Source of the DNA: JAHFJU01 sp964354865
Lineage (GTDB): Bacteria; Patescibacteriota; Gracilibacteria; UBA1369; UM-FILTER-53-11
Direction of reading: 5' to 3'
Length of the DNA: 13,105 nucleotides
NCBI GenBank assembly: GCA_964354865.1
Contig: CAYHBN010000044.1
Location: 1-13,105, forward strand
In this document: positions 1 through 7,485 of the stretch, in pieces
Numbering within the stretch: position 1 is the first letter of the stretch
Layout of the letters: the number at the start of each line of letters is the position of its first letter
Program-made: the position numbers and the translations under genes
Notes under the pieces: model-generated
Databases searched by the model: none
What the model saw: the letters and a program-made list of their open reading frames with translations, nothing else
What the model was told of the DNA's origin: nothing

Positions 1-323
1 ACATGCGCATTTTAACTCCTATTTTCGTACGCGCTTACCCAAAAAAAATAATCAATGTGCACCCCGCATTGATTCCTAAATACTGCGGAGCTCAATTTTA
101 CGGCGCAAATGTTCACGAAGCAGTACTCAAAAATGGTGATGAAGAAACCGGAATGACCATTCACTATGTCGATGAAGGCGTTGATACCGGTAAAATTATT
201 CTGCAAAAAACCTGTCATGTGCTGCCAAGCGACACGGTAGATACACTTAAAGAACGTGTACAAACCCTTGAAAAAGAGTGGTACCCAAAGGTCATTGAAC
301 AGATTACTCAACAGAATGTGTAA
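1..323 (+). CDS. purN: Phosphoribosylglycinamide formyltransferase, C-terminal part (5' end outside window)
   Basis: PurN transfers a formyl group from 10-formyltetrahydrofolate to glycinamide ribonucleotide, the third step of de novo purine synthesis, in the cytoplasm. The visible 106 residues start at an internal segment (MRILTPIFV, which in the family follows a Gly-Phe) and run to the natural C-terminus, so the gene is cut by the window edge and the ATG at position 3 is not the true start. The family signature NVHPALIPKY is present, with the catalytic Asn and His, followed by HYVDEGVDTGKII, which carries the catalytic Asp. The tail with YPKVIEQI is typical of the family. The reading frame is intact. 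It is followed by a hairpin-containing 78-base gap and a + strand gene of unknown function. The purP genes on the opposite strand further right belong to the same pathway. Family assignment is secure; only the N-terminal half is missing. Confidence 0.95.
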   Translation, partial: MRILTPIFVRAYPKKIINVHPALIPKYCGAQFYGANVHEAVLKNGDEETGMTIHYVDEGVDTGKIILQKTCHVLPSDTVDTLKERVQTLEKEWYPKVIEQITQQNV

Positions 324-340
324 CAAGATCAGACCAAAAC

Positions 341-379
341 GGTATTAATCTGTGTCAGTGAGCATATTGACACAATACC
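341..379 (+). other. Two-part inverted repeat (hairpin) after purN
   Basis: GGTAT (341-345) pairs with ATACC (375-379) and TGTGTCA (351-357) pairs perfectly with TGACACA (368-374), leaving a 5-base bulge and a 10-base loop. No T-run follows, so it is not a standard rho-independent terminator. Its 3' arm contains the perfect -35 hexamer of the next gene's putative promoter, so it could be a purN 3' end structure, an operator, or both. Confidence 0.45.
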
Positions 380-394
380 TCGTAATTTTACGAT
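367..394 (+). promoter_or_regulatory. Putative sigma-70-type promoter of the 402-1172 gene
   Basis: A perfect TTGACA (367-372) is separated by 16 bases from TACGAT (389-394, 4/6 match to TATAAT). The ATG at 402 lies only 7 bases past the -10 hexamer, so transcription would begin at or within a base or two of the start codon and the mRNA would be leaderless or nearly so. The -35 lies in the right arm of the 341-379 inverted repeat. Confidence 0.4.
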
Positions 395-401
395 AAATCA
401 T

Positions 402-1172
402 ATGGAGACAACAGAACGTGGAACAAATAGCGCACACAACTTACGTGACGTCGTACACCAAACACGAGAAGCAAAAGAAGCTCAAAACAGAAAAAACGTT
501 GAAGATTTTTCACACCCAACTGCATTATTCGCCGAAATTTGCTCAAGAAATGAACTTGCGGGCGACACAACACTTGCAGCAACCATGATGGAAGTTCGCA
601 TTGCACGAAGCAATAATCCAACACTTATACGGGAATCGACTCCTGGCCAAATGAGAGCCGCAACCACTAACGTACTAAATAAACACTGCGTTCCACTCGC
701 TGAACAAGCAATGGTAATTTACGATACGCAACCATTTCAAGACGATACGATTGAGACTAGACACATGGGCAGTGAACAAATCAATGTAGAAAAATTTTTC
801 GGCAAAGGAGCAATTATGATGGTCGAACAAAACGGCGAGCAATATACTTTTAAAATATATTTCCCAGAAAATGAGTCAAACGGCAAAAGTAAAAATCCAG
901 ATACAATAATTCACAAGGATTTTTCTGTAGATGGCATTGTTATTTCAAATAAAATAACGCAAAGAGAAACTGGGCAAAAAATTCCTGCAGCAAATGTCAG
1001 TTTCTATACCTTAAGCGGAATACGCGGCCGAGGAAGCAAATTCACACATATAAATCCAAAGTACGAAGCGAACCCATTAATTGAGCCAAGACCACAGGCA
1101 AAATTAGACCACCTTGCCGCACTTATGGTCGTTCATAAATTACATCAAGCGCTCATGGATCTCACAACGTAA
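402..1172 (+). CDS. Hypothetical cytoplasmic protein, 256 aa
   Basis: I do not recognise this protein. It has no signal peptide and no membrane segment. The first ~35 residues are polar and charged. A predicted helical part (about 38-110) is followed by a beta-rich part: residues 121-155 (VEKFFGKGAIMMVEQNGEQY region) and 165-210, where alternating hydrophobic residues resemble a small beta domain. The C-terminal 30 residues (KLDHLAALMVVHKLHQALMDL) look like an amphipathic helix. The ATG at 402 is chosen because it follows the purN gap directly and sits just behind a plausible promoter; no Shine-Dalgarno sequence precedes it. The gene is convergent with the glycosyltransferase gene, with only 11 bases between the two stop codons and no obvious terminator hairpin there. 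Codon use looks like that of its neighbours. The intact frame and clean fit between flanking genes make it a probable real gene; function unknown. Confidence 0.75.
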   Translation: METTERGTNSAHNLRDVVHQTREAKEAQNRKNVEDFSHPTALFAEICSRNELAGDTTLAATMMEVRIARSNNPTLIRESTPGQMRAATTNVLNKHCVPLAEQAMVIYDTQPFQDDTIETRHMGSEQINVEKFFGKGAIMMVEQNGEQYTFKIYFPENESNGKSKNPDTIIHKDFSVDGIVISNKITQRETGQKIPAANVSFYTLSGIRGRGSKFTHINPKYEANPLIEPRPQAKLDHLAALMVVHKLHQALMDLTT

Positions 1173-1183
1173 TTACATACCCA

Positions 1184-1978
1184 CTACTCACCTCGCCACT
1201 TCCAGAAATATTTGATCGCAGAGTTTACGTGAATCCAGAAAATCTTTTTTGTGAAGAGAGAAAAAATGCTGCCACCAGAAAGACGCTTATGATAATGCAG
1301 GGCTCTCGCACTGGGGAAATACACGACCTTGTAGCCGTGTTTGTGCACGGTTCGACAGAGATCGGCATCTTCCATAAATAAAAAATAACGAGGATCAAAT
1401 CCCTTCACCTCTTCAAATACTTTTCGTGGCAGCATGAGACACGCGCCGGTCACCATATCAACTTCTTGGGTCTTCTTTTTATCGTAATCAGTCATTAAAT
1501 AGTGCGCAACGCGACGCTTCATACCCGGCAAATATCTCAGCGGTGTGCGCTTTATAATCAAATCGCCTGGGCGCATAAAACGCCTGCATGAATCCTGAAT
1601 TTGACCGTTGAAAAAATATAACTGAGGACCGAGAATTCCCACTTTTGGATTTTCTTTCATGTAGTCATACATGAGCTGCATGGTGTTTTCTTCTACACCT
1701 ACATCGGGATTTAAAATAAACAAAAATTCACCCGTTGCGACCTTTGCGCCAGCGTTATTCCCCTTTCCATAGCCCAAATTCGCACCGGTCTGCACCAGTT
1801 TTATCTCGCCTTTTTTGTGCATTTCTTTTAAATAGTCGAGGCTTTCGTCGTGCGAATTATTATCTACAACAATAATTTCGTACCGAAAATTTGTATTCGA
1901 ACGTTTAATTGCCTCAATACACAAACGCGGCAAATACTTAAGGTTATAGTTGAGAATAATGACAGAGACAGAGTACAT
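1184..1978 (-). CDS. Family 2 glycosyltransferase (WbbL/rhamnosyltransferase-like)
   Basis: A 264-residue GT-A fold enzyme that would transfer a sugar from a nucleotide donor to an envelope glycan or glycoprotein acceptor. The N-terminus SVIILNYN begins the Rossmann-like half. VVDNNS (37-42) and GYGKGNN (69-75) are the usual nucleotide-binding motifs, and NPDV (90-93) replaces the metal-binding DxD as in the WbbL-like subgroup. The acceptor-side block runs from MVTGACLMLPRKVF through GFDPRYFLFMEDADLCRT, with the Glu-Asp pair at 203-204 in the position of the catalytic base. There is no membrane segment, though the last 25 residues (FWIHVNSAIKYFWKWRGE) are aromatic and basic and could touch the membrane. 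It starts 5 bases after the stop of the nucleotidylyltransferase gene, so the two are almost certainly co-transcribed. No Shine-Dalgarno precedes the ATG. Donor and acceptor cannot be told from sequence. Confidence 0.92.
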   Translation of the reverse strand: MYSVSVIILNYNLKYLPRLCIEAIKRSNTNFRYEIIVVDNNSHDESLDYLKEMHKKGEIKLVQTGANLGYGKGNNAGAKVATGEFLFILNPDVGVEENTMQLMYDYMKENPKVGILGPQLYFFNGQIQDSCRRFMRPGDLIIKRTPLRYLPGMKRRVAHYLMTDYDKKKTQEVDMVTGACLMLPRKVFEEVKGFDPRYFLFMEDADLCRTVHKHGYKVVYFPSARALHYHKRLSGGSIFSLFTKKIFWIHVNSAIKYFWKWRGE

Positions 1979-1983
1979 ACAAT

Positions 1984-3312
1984 TTATACTTTTCGATTAC
2001 GAGGAACGATTTTAACCTTATTCGGACTGACTTTTAGGGTGTGCTCGCCACGAACAAATGAATTTTCAGGGACATCTTCGGCAATCACAATCCCCGCTCC
2101 AATCGCGCAATTTGAGCCAATACGAACACCGGGCATAAAGCTCGTATTAATGCCGCATCGAATGTTATCACCGGTGACAATTCCAAATTTATCTCGCTTT
2201 GAAGATATTTTTTCACCTTTGATATTCACCGAAATAAATCCTTCATCGAGTCTGAAATTTCCCACCACGGAACCAGAACCAAATGACACATTATCGCCAA
2301 TAATTGAATCGCCAATGTAGTTCGTATGGGTCCACACCCCATTACCTATGTAACTACGCGCAATTTCGCTACCAAAGCCAATTACCGAATTACTGCCCAC
2401 CGTCGAATATCGAACAAGCGAACCATTTGCAACGATTGTATTTTTGCCAATATACGCTGGCCCAGAAATTACCGCGCCTTCAAACACACGAACGCCGTCA
2501 TCTAAAAATACGGGGCCTTTTATAACGGCCGATTTAGCGATTGAAACTTTTTTTCCTCGACGTACTAATTTGCCATGTGGCATAAAATAATCCATTACAT
2601 CGAGAACATGCCACGGGTATTTTATCGGCTGCCAAAAGCCACCAAATGGAATCGCCTTATATTCAATTCCTGCGTCGAATAATGACTGAAGTGCCTGCTC
2701 ATAGTGGTCGTCTTTAACCGATGTGTGGGATTTTAAGGCTTTGAAAAGTGCGGGGGCATTGTGGTGAAAATGAACGACAATATTCACCAAGTCACTTGGC
2801 TCGTTGCCCTCGCCTGGTTTTTCAACAATGGTCGAAATCAATCCGGTTTTTGCCAATTTCAGGTACCCGCCGGGGAAATATTCAGAAACTTTTTTTGCCA
2901 GAAGAAAGCCGTTTGGCTTCCCCGCCTTAAATCCTTTTAATTCTTTTTTTATCAACTCAAACGCACTTTCATCAAGCACATCATTCGAGCTCACCACCAA
3001 AAACGGATCGCTCCCAATAAATTTTTCAGCACTCAACACTGCTCCCGCCATTCCTTGGTCAAGATTCTCCTGCTCTAAAACCTCCATGTGCGCCTTGCGT
3101 GATTTGTTCAATCTCATAACCTTTTGCGCGGCCTCACGCAGATTTTCTAAGTTATGCGCACCACCAATTACCGCAATATCGTTAAACCCAGCTTTTATAA
3201 GAGACACCAACTGGTGCTCAATCAAGAATTTTCCGCAAAATGACAAGAAGTTTTTATCTTCGATCGGCTTGGTTCTAAAACTACGGCCTGCGGCCAATAC
3301 TACTGCTTTCAT
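1984..3312 (-). CDS. Sugar-1-phosphate nucleotidylyltransferase fused to left-handed beta-helix domain (archaeal GlmU-like)
   Basis: A 442-residue two-domain protein. Residues 1-240 are a nucleotidyltransferase domain: MKAVVLAAG start, the basic loop GRSFRTKPIEDK, a Lys at 28 in CGKFLIEHQL, an acidic SSNDVLDE segment near 108-115, EKPG at 164-167, and FWQPIKYPWHVLDV near 226-239. Residues ~256-420 contain hexapeptide repeats of a left-handed beta-helix (IGKNT, IGDNVSFGSGSVVGN, GDNIRCGINTSFMPGVRIGSNCAIGAG), including the H-x-NYIGDS segment found in archaeal-type bifunctional GlmU enzymes. It would activate a sugar-1-phosphate with NTP and might acetylate an amino-sugar. The start at 3312 makes an ATGA overlap with the upstream stop and gives the family N-terminus; an in-frame ATG at 3321 would add MQQ. 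The LAAG loop is atypical (RSF where a Gly-rich GxGTR is usual). It probably supplies the donor for the adjacent glycosyltransferase; the substrate is not determinable. Confidence 0.87.
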   Translation of the reverse strand: MKAVVLAAGRSFRTKPIEDKNFLSFCGKFLIEHQLVSLIKAGFNDIAVIGGAHNLENLREAAQKVMRLNKSRKAHMEVLEQENLDQGMAGAVLSAEKFIGSDPFLVVSSNDVLDESAFELIKKELKGFKAGKPNGFLLAKKVSEYFPGGYLKLAKTGLISTIVEKPGEGNEPSDLVNIVVHFHHNAPALFKALKSHTSVKDDHYEQALQSLFDAGIEYKAIPFGGFWQPIKYPWHVLDVMDYFMPHGKLVRRGKKVSIAKSAVIKGPVFLDDGVRVFEGAVISGPAYIGKNTIVANGSLVRYSTVGSNSVIGFGSEIARSYIGNGVWTHTNYIGDSIIGDNVSFGSGSVVGNFRLDEGFISVNIKGEKISSKRDKFGIVTGDNIRCGINTSFMPGVRIGSNCAIGAGIVIAEDVPENSFVRGEHTLKVSPNKVKIVPRNRKV

Positions 3313-5087
3313 CTGCTGCATTCTACCATATCTATTCTATTCAGTAATACACCATAGTCGGTATAACTATGAATCACATTTTTTAGTCTCTTAATCCTTT
3401 CATCTACCCCCTCTTTAAATATTCCATTTGGGTTAATAATTTTCAACGATTTTAGTGATTTTGAATGAGCGAACTCATCAATAACATTTAAATCGAAGTT
3501 GAACCCTTCAAGAGCTAAATGCATTGCCTTAGATGTTTTTACAAAATCCGGTAATAATACCGCGACTTCAGAATCTTTCGGGACAGATAACCTCAAGTCA
3601 CCCTTAATAAATGCAAAATACGTAAATCCACTGGTTGTTAAGCTATTAGAAACAGTGATTTTCAGTCTACGACCCAGGCCTTCGGCATGTGACTTTCTAA
3701 GTCCAGATAGAAAATACTCAGCGGCTTTCGGCGAAAGCTGGGGAATAACGAGCTTGAATTCATCTGGCACCCTACTTGCTATCTCACCAAGACCTTCAAA
3801 CAAACTTTCATCATCAACTGTATCAAACATGACAGCCATATTAGCTGATCTATTTTTTTTTAACTCTTCGACCGCCGACTTGAATAAACGACCAGCAGCA
3901 ATGCCGACTGAATCAGTTACATCAGGGTCTGAAAACACACTAACATCATCAGCTTTAATTTCGCTACCAGTCGTAAAAGCTCCATAGTCAGCTAGTTCCT
4001 CATTAAATATATCCCGTGCCGACTTCGGCTTATCTGGTGAATCGAAATCTCGAATATCATCAATCAAATCAAAAAATGCAACCTTCATAGTTCCTAATGA
4101 GTTCAATTTTGCACTCCTCTCTTTAACCTCTTCTTCAGAAACTGCATCATCTGTAGCAACTTCAATAGACTCATCAATTCCAGACAAAGCAGGAAAATGA
4201 ATCGCCGTACGATACCCAGGCGCTGTAGGTGCTTCGACCTCGCTTTCTAGAACCTGCTGAGAGTTTTCTGGTATGTCGGGGATTTTCCCTTTCACAACGT
4301 CTGAAAAATCAATAAATTCCGAGTTATCATCGAACGTAGCCTCGGTATCGATGCCGTTACGTTCAACAGCAATTTTAGTATCACCATCAATGACAACAGT
4401 TCGAACATGGGGAACAAGCTGCCCTTGTGCATTACGGGCATACACCGACTGACTGGTAACTTTCATATTCGGATATACCTCCGAAAGAACAAGCCCAGAG
4501 AGCAAATTTCTCGCAGCACAGTTACCTTTTGCCTCAGTTAACAAAATACTCATGAGTCCCTGTGCATCATCTGCTACACCTAAATAACTCGTGAGGTATT
4601 CTATAGTCTCTTCTTCGGAATGATTTTTTGCGAACTGTTTTATCTCCTCAACTAAAGAGAAATACTGTTGGCGCGCATATGCCATAATAACTTGTACTTC
4701 TGAGTAAGGCTTGAGGGTAAGCAGCAGCGCTTCTTCCCGCTTAAAAACAATTTCTGAAGAAGAAAGCGAGTCGAGTTCTTCAATTGAAAGCTGACTATTC
4801 ATTTCACGATCAACATATGCAATTTCATTTGAGACACGCTGCCTATCTGGTGTCGGTTGCGAACTAACAGCGAGTCCTACTCCGCCTAGAATATTAATTG
4901 CCGCAGATGCAGCAATCGGAATTGTATGTTCGCGAAGCCAATTCATAAAACGGGTGCGCATACCTTTAGTTGCATGCGTTGTCGCCACTTCGGGGAGCTC
5001 TTGTGGCTGACTACCAAAGAGGCGCTCAAAGCCATCGGCCTGAGCACCTCCATTAATTTCATCTGAATCATCTCTAACGAGCTTCAT
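3309..5087 (-). CDS. Membrane-anchored hypothetical protein with possible transglutaminase-like core, 592 aa
   Basis: No close family is recognised. The N-terminus (1-50) is polar and probably cytoplasmic. One hydrophobic segment (about 55-76, TIPIAASAAINILGGVGLAV) would anchor it, leaving ~515 residues outside. Residues 185-240 read GNC(190)AARNLLSGLV...PH(227)VRTVVID(234)GD(236): a Cys at a helix start, then His on a strand and Asp shortly after, the order and spacing of a transglutaminase-like cysteine-protease core. This is my inference from a short pattern. An acidic linker (about 245-345) follows. The C-terminal ~250 residues have alternating strands and helices (LKSLKIINPNGIFKEGVDERIKRLKNV) that could be irregular leucine-rich repeats. 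The ATG at 5087 lies 19 bases past the SLH gene stop; its own stop overlaps the next gene by 4 bases (ATGA), tying it to the envelope operon. No Shine-Dalgarno is seen. Existence as a gene is solid; function is open. Confidence 0.85.
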   Translation of the reverse strand: MKLVRDDSDEINGGAQADGFERLFGSQPQELPEVATTHATKGMRTRFMNWLREHTIPIAASAAINILGGVGLAVSSQPTPDRQRVSNEIAYVDREMNSQLSIEELDSLSSSEIVFKREEALLLTLKPYSEVQVIMAYARQQYFSLVEEIKQFAKNHSEEETIEYLTSYLGVADDAQGLMSILLTEAKGNCAARNLLSGLVLSEVYPNMKVTSQSVYARNAQGQLVPHVRTVVIDGDTKIAVERNGIDTEATFDDNSEFIDFSDVVKGKIPDIPENSQQVLESEVEAPTAPGYRTAIHFPALSGIDESIEVATDDAVSEEEVKERSAKLNSLGTMKVAFFDLIDDIRDFDSPDKPKSARDIFNEELADYGAFTTGSEIKADDVSVFSDPDVTDSVGIAAGRLFKSAVEELKKNRSANMAVMFDTVDDESLFEGLGEIASRVPDEFKLVIPQLSPKAAEYFLSGLRKSHAEGLGRRLKITVSNSLTTSGFTYFAFIKGDLRLSVPKDSEVAVLLPDFVKTSKAMHLALEGFNFDLNVIDEFAHSKSLKSLKIINPNGIFKEGVDERIKRLKNVIHSYTDYGVLLNRIDMVECSR

Positions 5088-5106
5088 GCATTTTGAGAAT
5101 GACGAA

Positions 5107-7416
5107 CTACAACGCCAACAACCCCTTCTGATACATGTCGTAAATAAGTTTTACAACCTGTCCACGAGTAATGCCTTTTCCTGGATTAAACTTGCTGCCA
5201 GTCACGAGACCAAACTGCTTTGCAAACTGAGCGTGGTACATATACCAGTCTGTTGAAGGCTCAACCGGAGTATCGGTAAATGGTGCCATTGAAGTAGGTG
5301 CAATCATTGGGAATCGAGCTGCACGATTAGGAGACATAACCGCTGCCTTGAAGAGTGAAACGTACAACTCTGCAGTCGTCATAATTTTTTCAGGCTTCAT
5401 TGTTCGGTCAGGGTATCCGCTCATAACTCCTGTTCGATAGAATGTTTTAAGGTACTTCATATACCACTCACCTTGTTTGCCATAGAGATCGCTAAATCCA
5501 AGTGTTCCATCGGTGTATGGTGAATATGTTTCAAGATTATATTTAAATGCACTTGCAACCACGGCGAGAAATTCTCCACGCTTAATGGTGTCTTTCAAAC
5601 GTACTGTGCCATCAAGATATCCGCCTATAAACTTGCGTGACATAGCAAATTGAATTGCAGGACAAAGAGGATCCGATGCACTGACATCGACGATTGTTCC
5701 GCAACGAGCCTGAGGATTGTAGCCATTGTTATACCCACCGTTATTCCAATTAGGATCGTAGACATTGTATCCGCCGTTTCCAGTATTGCCGTTGTATCCT
5801 AAGTTGCTTGAATATACCTGGAAGGCAATTTCTGAGTTTTCAGAACCACTAACTGCGCTTGCTGCCTCGATTCTAAATTTGTAGTTACCTGCATATGCCG
5901 GGGCATTGATATTTCGATCAGCTCCATTCCAGTCTGCATAATAGGTACAAATTGCATTTTGTGAAGCAACGAAACTATTACATGTTCCAACCGGAACCAA
6001 GTTTGCAACAACACGATTGCCGTTTGTATCGATAACCGAAGCATTCATTGAGCTCGGAACGCCGCTCAATGTATATGAGAAACGAATTGAGTTTGCAGAA
6101 CCACGAAGGTCAAGAGCCTCGGGATATTTAGAAAGGCTGACCACGCGAATTTGGCTTGAAGAAGCGCTGCCAGAACGAATCACTGTAACGCTATATATTG
6201 AAGAGGCCACAATATTTGTATTAGAAGCATCGATTGCATTTATTTTTATTTTATACGTGCCTGCAGGTGCTCGTTGAAATGATGCATTATCATTGAACTG
6301 ATGACCTGAAATGCGTCCTTTCCAGGCAGAAAAATCGTGATTCCCTGCTGCTCTATACACTGGAGGCATTACTTGTGTAAGAAATGCGCCATCATTTGTA
6401 AGCAGATCTAATGAAACATTCGCTGGTCTACTAAGGCTAATCATATACGTAAGAACTTCATTCAAATCCGCATTAATTGAACGATTACTTGGATTTAAAG
6501 TAATACCATTTACTAAGCGAGTATCACCGCCACTCGCATTTCTACGAACTGTAACTGGATAAGTTGTTGATTGAGAAATAGAACTATTCGCAGCATCAAC
6601 TAAAGTAATTCTAAACTTATAAGTGCCAGCCGGAGCTCTCTCAAAAATTCCATTATCATTTACCTGATCACCTGAAATTCGTCCTTTCCAAGTAAGAAGT
6701 GGAACATTGTAAAACTCAGCTGTGCGATATGTTGGATTCAACAATCTAGTAATATATGTCCCATTATCATTTAAAAGATCCATCGTAATATTCGCAGGTC
6801 GATTTAATCTAATAAAAAAACCTAATGATTGATTATCATCAGCGTTAAGTGCGGCATCAAAAGGTATCATTGCTACGCTTTCAGCGATTGGTTGAGCATT
6901 ATTTGAAGGAACAACCTTAAATGGGTGATACGTAGTATTAACAGGGTTAATATCACTAAATGCAATGAAGTAATCACCAACGGGAACATCACCATTACGA
7001 TAAATTTCGCCATCGCGGTAATCACCAACCCCATTCCAAGGGAATGTTTGATAATTACCAGCAGGCACCGGTGATTCCTTGTATATATTTTTTACAAGTT
7101 TGCCTCTTATATCAAGAATATTTACCTCGAATTTCTGAGCAAGTCTCCCCAACGTAAAGTTCACCACCATATTATTTCGTGAACCCTGAATATATTCTTT
7201 GCCTGGAGAAATAGTTGGATTCTGGACAAAACCAAGCTCTGCAACCAAATTACCCTTCTCATCTGTTCGCTGTAGCTGTTCAAAAGCGCCACTAATATTA
7301 CCGCTTTCAATTGTGCGTCCACCAAGCCACATGCTTAATGCAATAAGTGCTACTGCGGTAAGAACGATAGCTACCTTTTCTAAAGGCAATCGTTTCAAAA
7401 GTTTTTTCGAAAACAT
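5107..7416 (-). CDS. Cell-surface protein: signal anchor, four FlgD-type Ig-like modules, three C-terminal SLH motifs
   Basis: A 769-residue surface protein. A basic N-terminus and hydrophobic segment (about 13-32) form a signal peptide or anchor without an obvious cleavage site. Four Ig-like modules follow: ~80-168 (with WNGVGDYRDGEIYRNGDVPVGDYFI, typical of FlgD-Ig folds), ~195-291, ~318-414 and ~423-537. Modules 2 and 3 are recent-looking duplicates sharing RPAN, LTxDG-like, WKGRISG and APAGTYK. Module 4 has a Cys pair at 479 and 490. An Asn/Gly/Tyr-rich linker (538-568) precedes three SLH motifs: ~585-625 (FIGGYLDGTVRLKDTIKRGEF), ~640-690 (GVMSGYPDRTMKPEKIMTTAE) and ~712-765 (GLVTGSKFNPGKGITRGQ). 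SLH motifs bind wall or envelope polymers in many bacteria, so this is probably an S-layer or S-layer-attached protein. It has its own strong promoter just upstream. No Shine-Dalgarno; an A-rich leader precedes the ATG. Confidence 0.92.
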   Translation of the reverse strand: MFSKKLLKRLPLEKVAIVLTAVALIALSMWLGGRTIESGNISGAFEQLQRTDEKGNLVAELGFVQNPTISPGKEYIQGSRNNMVVNFTLGRLAQKFEVNILDIRGKLVKNIYKESPVPAGNYQTFPWNGVGDYRDGEIYRNGDVPVGDYFIAFSDINPVNTTYHPFKVVPSNNAQPIAESVAMIPFDAALNADDNQSLGFFIRLNRPANITMDLLNDNGTYITRLLNPTYRTAEFYNVPLLTWKGRISGDQVNDNGIFERAPAGTYKFRITLVDAANSSISQSTTYPVTVRRNASGGDTRLVNGITLNPSNRSINADLNEVLTYMISLSRPANVSLDLLTNDGAFLTQVMPPVYRAAGNHDFSAWKGRISGHQFNDNASFQRAPAGTYKIKINAIDASNTNIVASSIYSVTVIRSGSASSSQIRVVSLSKYPEALDLRGSANSIRFSYTLSGVPSSMNASVIDTNGNRVVANLVPVGTCNSFVASQNAICTYYADWNGADRNINAPAYAGNYKFRIEAASAVSGSENSEIAFQVYSSNLGYNGNTGNGGYNVYDPNWNNGGYNNGYNPQARCGTIVDVSASDPLCPAIQFAMSRKFIGGYLDGTVRLKDTIKRGEFLAVVASAFKYNLETYSPYTDGTLGFSDLYGKQGEWYMKYLKTFYRTGVMSGYPDRTMKPEKIMTTAELYVSLFKAAVMSPNRAARFPMIAPTSMAPFTDTPVEPSTDWYMYHAQFAKQFGLVTGSKFNPGKGITRGQVVKLIYDMYQKGLLAL
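6175..6834 (-). repeat. Duplicated Ig-like module inside the SLH protein gene
   Basis: Codons for residues 195-291 and 318-414 encode two similar ~97-residue modules offset by 123 residues. Shared blocks include RPAN near the module start, WKGRISG in the middle and RAPAGTYK near the end, with smaller shared pieces (NDN, VTV) between. The DNA shows related stretches for the WKGRISG blocks. This points to an internal tandem duplication rather than two independent Ig domains. Confidence 0.75.
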
Positions 7417-7435
7417 AGAGTTTTGTTTTTTATTA

Positions 7436-7485
7436 ATTATTTATTTTAGTACTTATATTATACCTTTAAGTCAACACTTTGTCGA
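7436..7485 (-). promoter_or_regulatory. Promoter and A/T leader of the SLH protein gene
   Basis: On the - strand TCGACA (7485-7480, 5/6 match to TTGACA) is followed after 17 bases by a perfect TATAAT (7462-7457), preceded by GG. Eight bases later comes TAAAATAAATAAT (7448-7436), then 19 more A-rich bases to the ATG at 7416. The -35 lies inside the last codons of the upstream purP-like gene. The same GGTATAAT plus 13-base A/T element precedes the glycine-rich protein gene at 9897. No Shine-Dalgarno is present. Confidence 0.7.

Noticed and set aside
1850..2320. + strand open frame opposite the glycosyltransferase and nucleotidylyltransferase genes
   Set aside because: It crosses the junction of two genes with clear family motifs on the other strand and has no recognisable protein features.
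3499..3987. + strand open frame opposite the 592-residue anchored protein gene
   Set aside because: It is lower in protein-like quality than the long - strand frame, which is tied by a stop/start overlap to the next gene.
7462..7476. TTGACT close to the TATAAT upstream of the SLH gene, considered as its -35
   Set aside because: Only 6 bases separate the two; TCGACA with a 17-base spacer fits far better.
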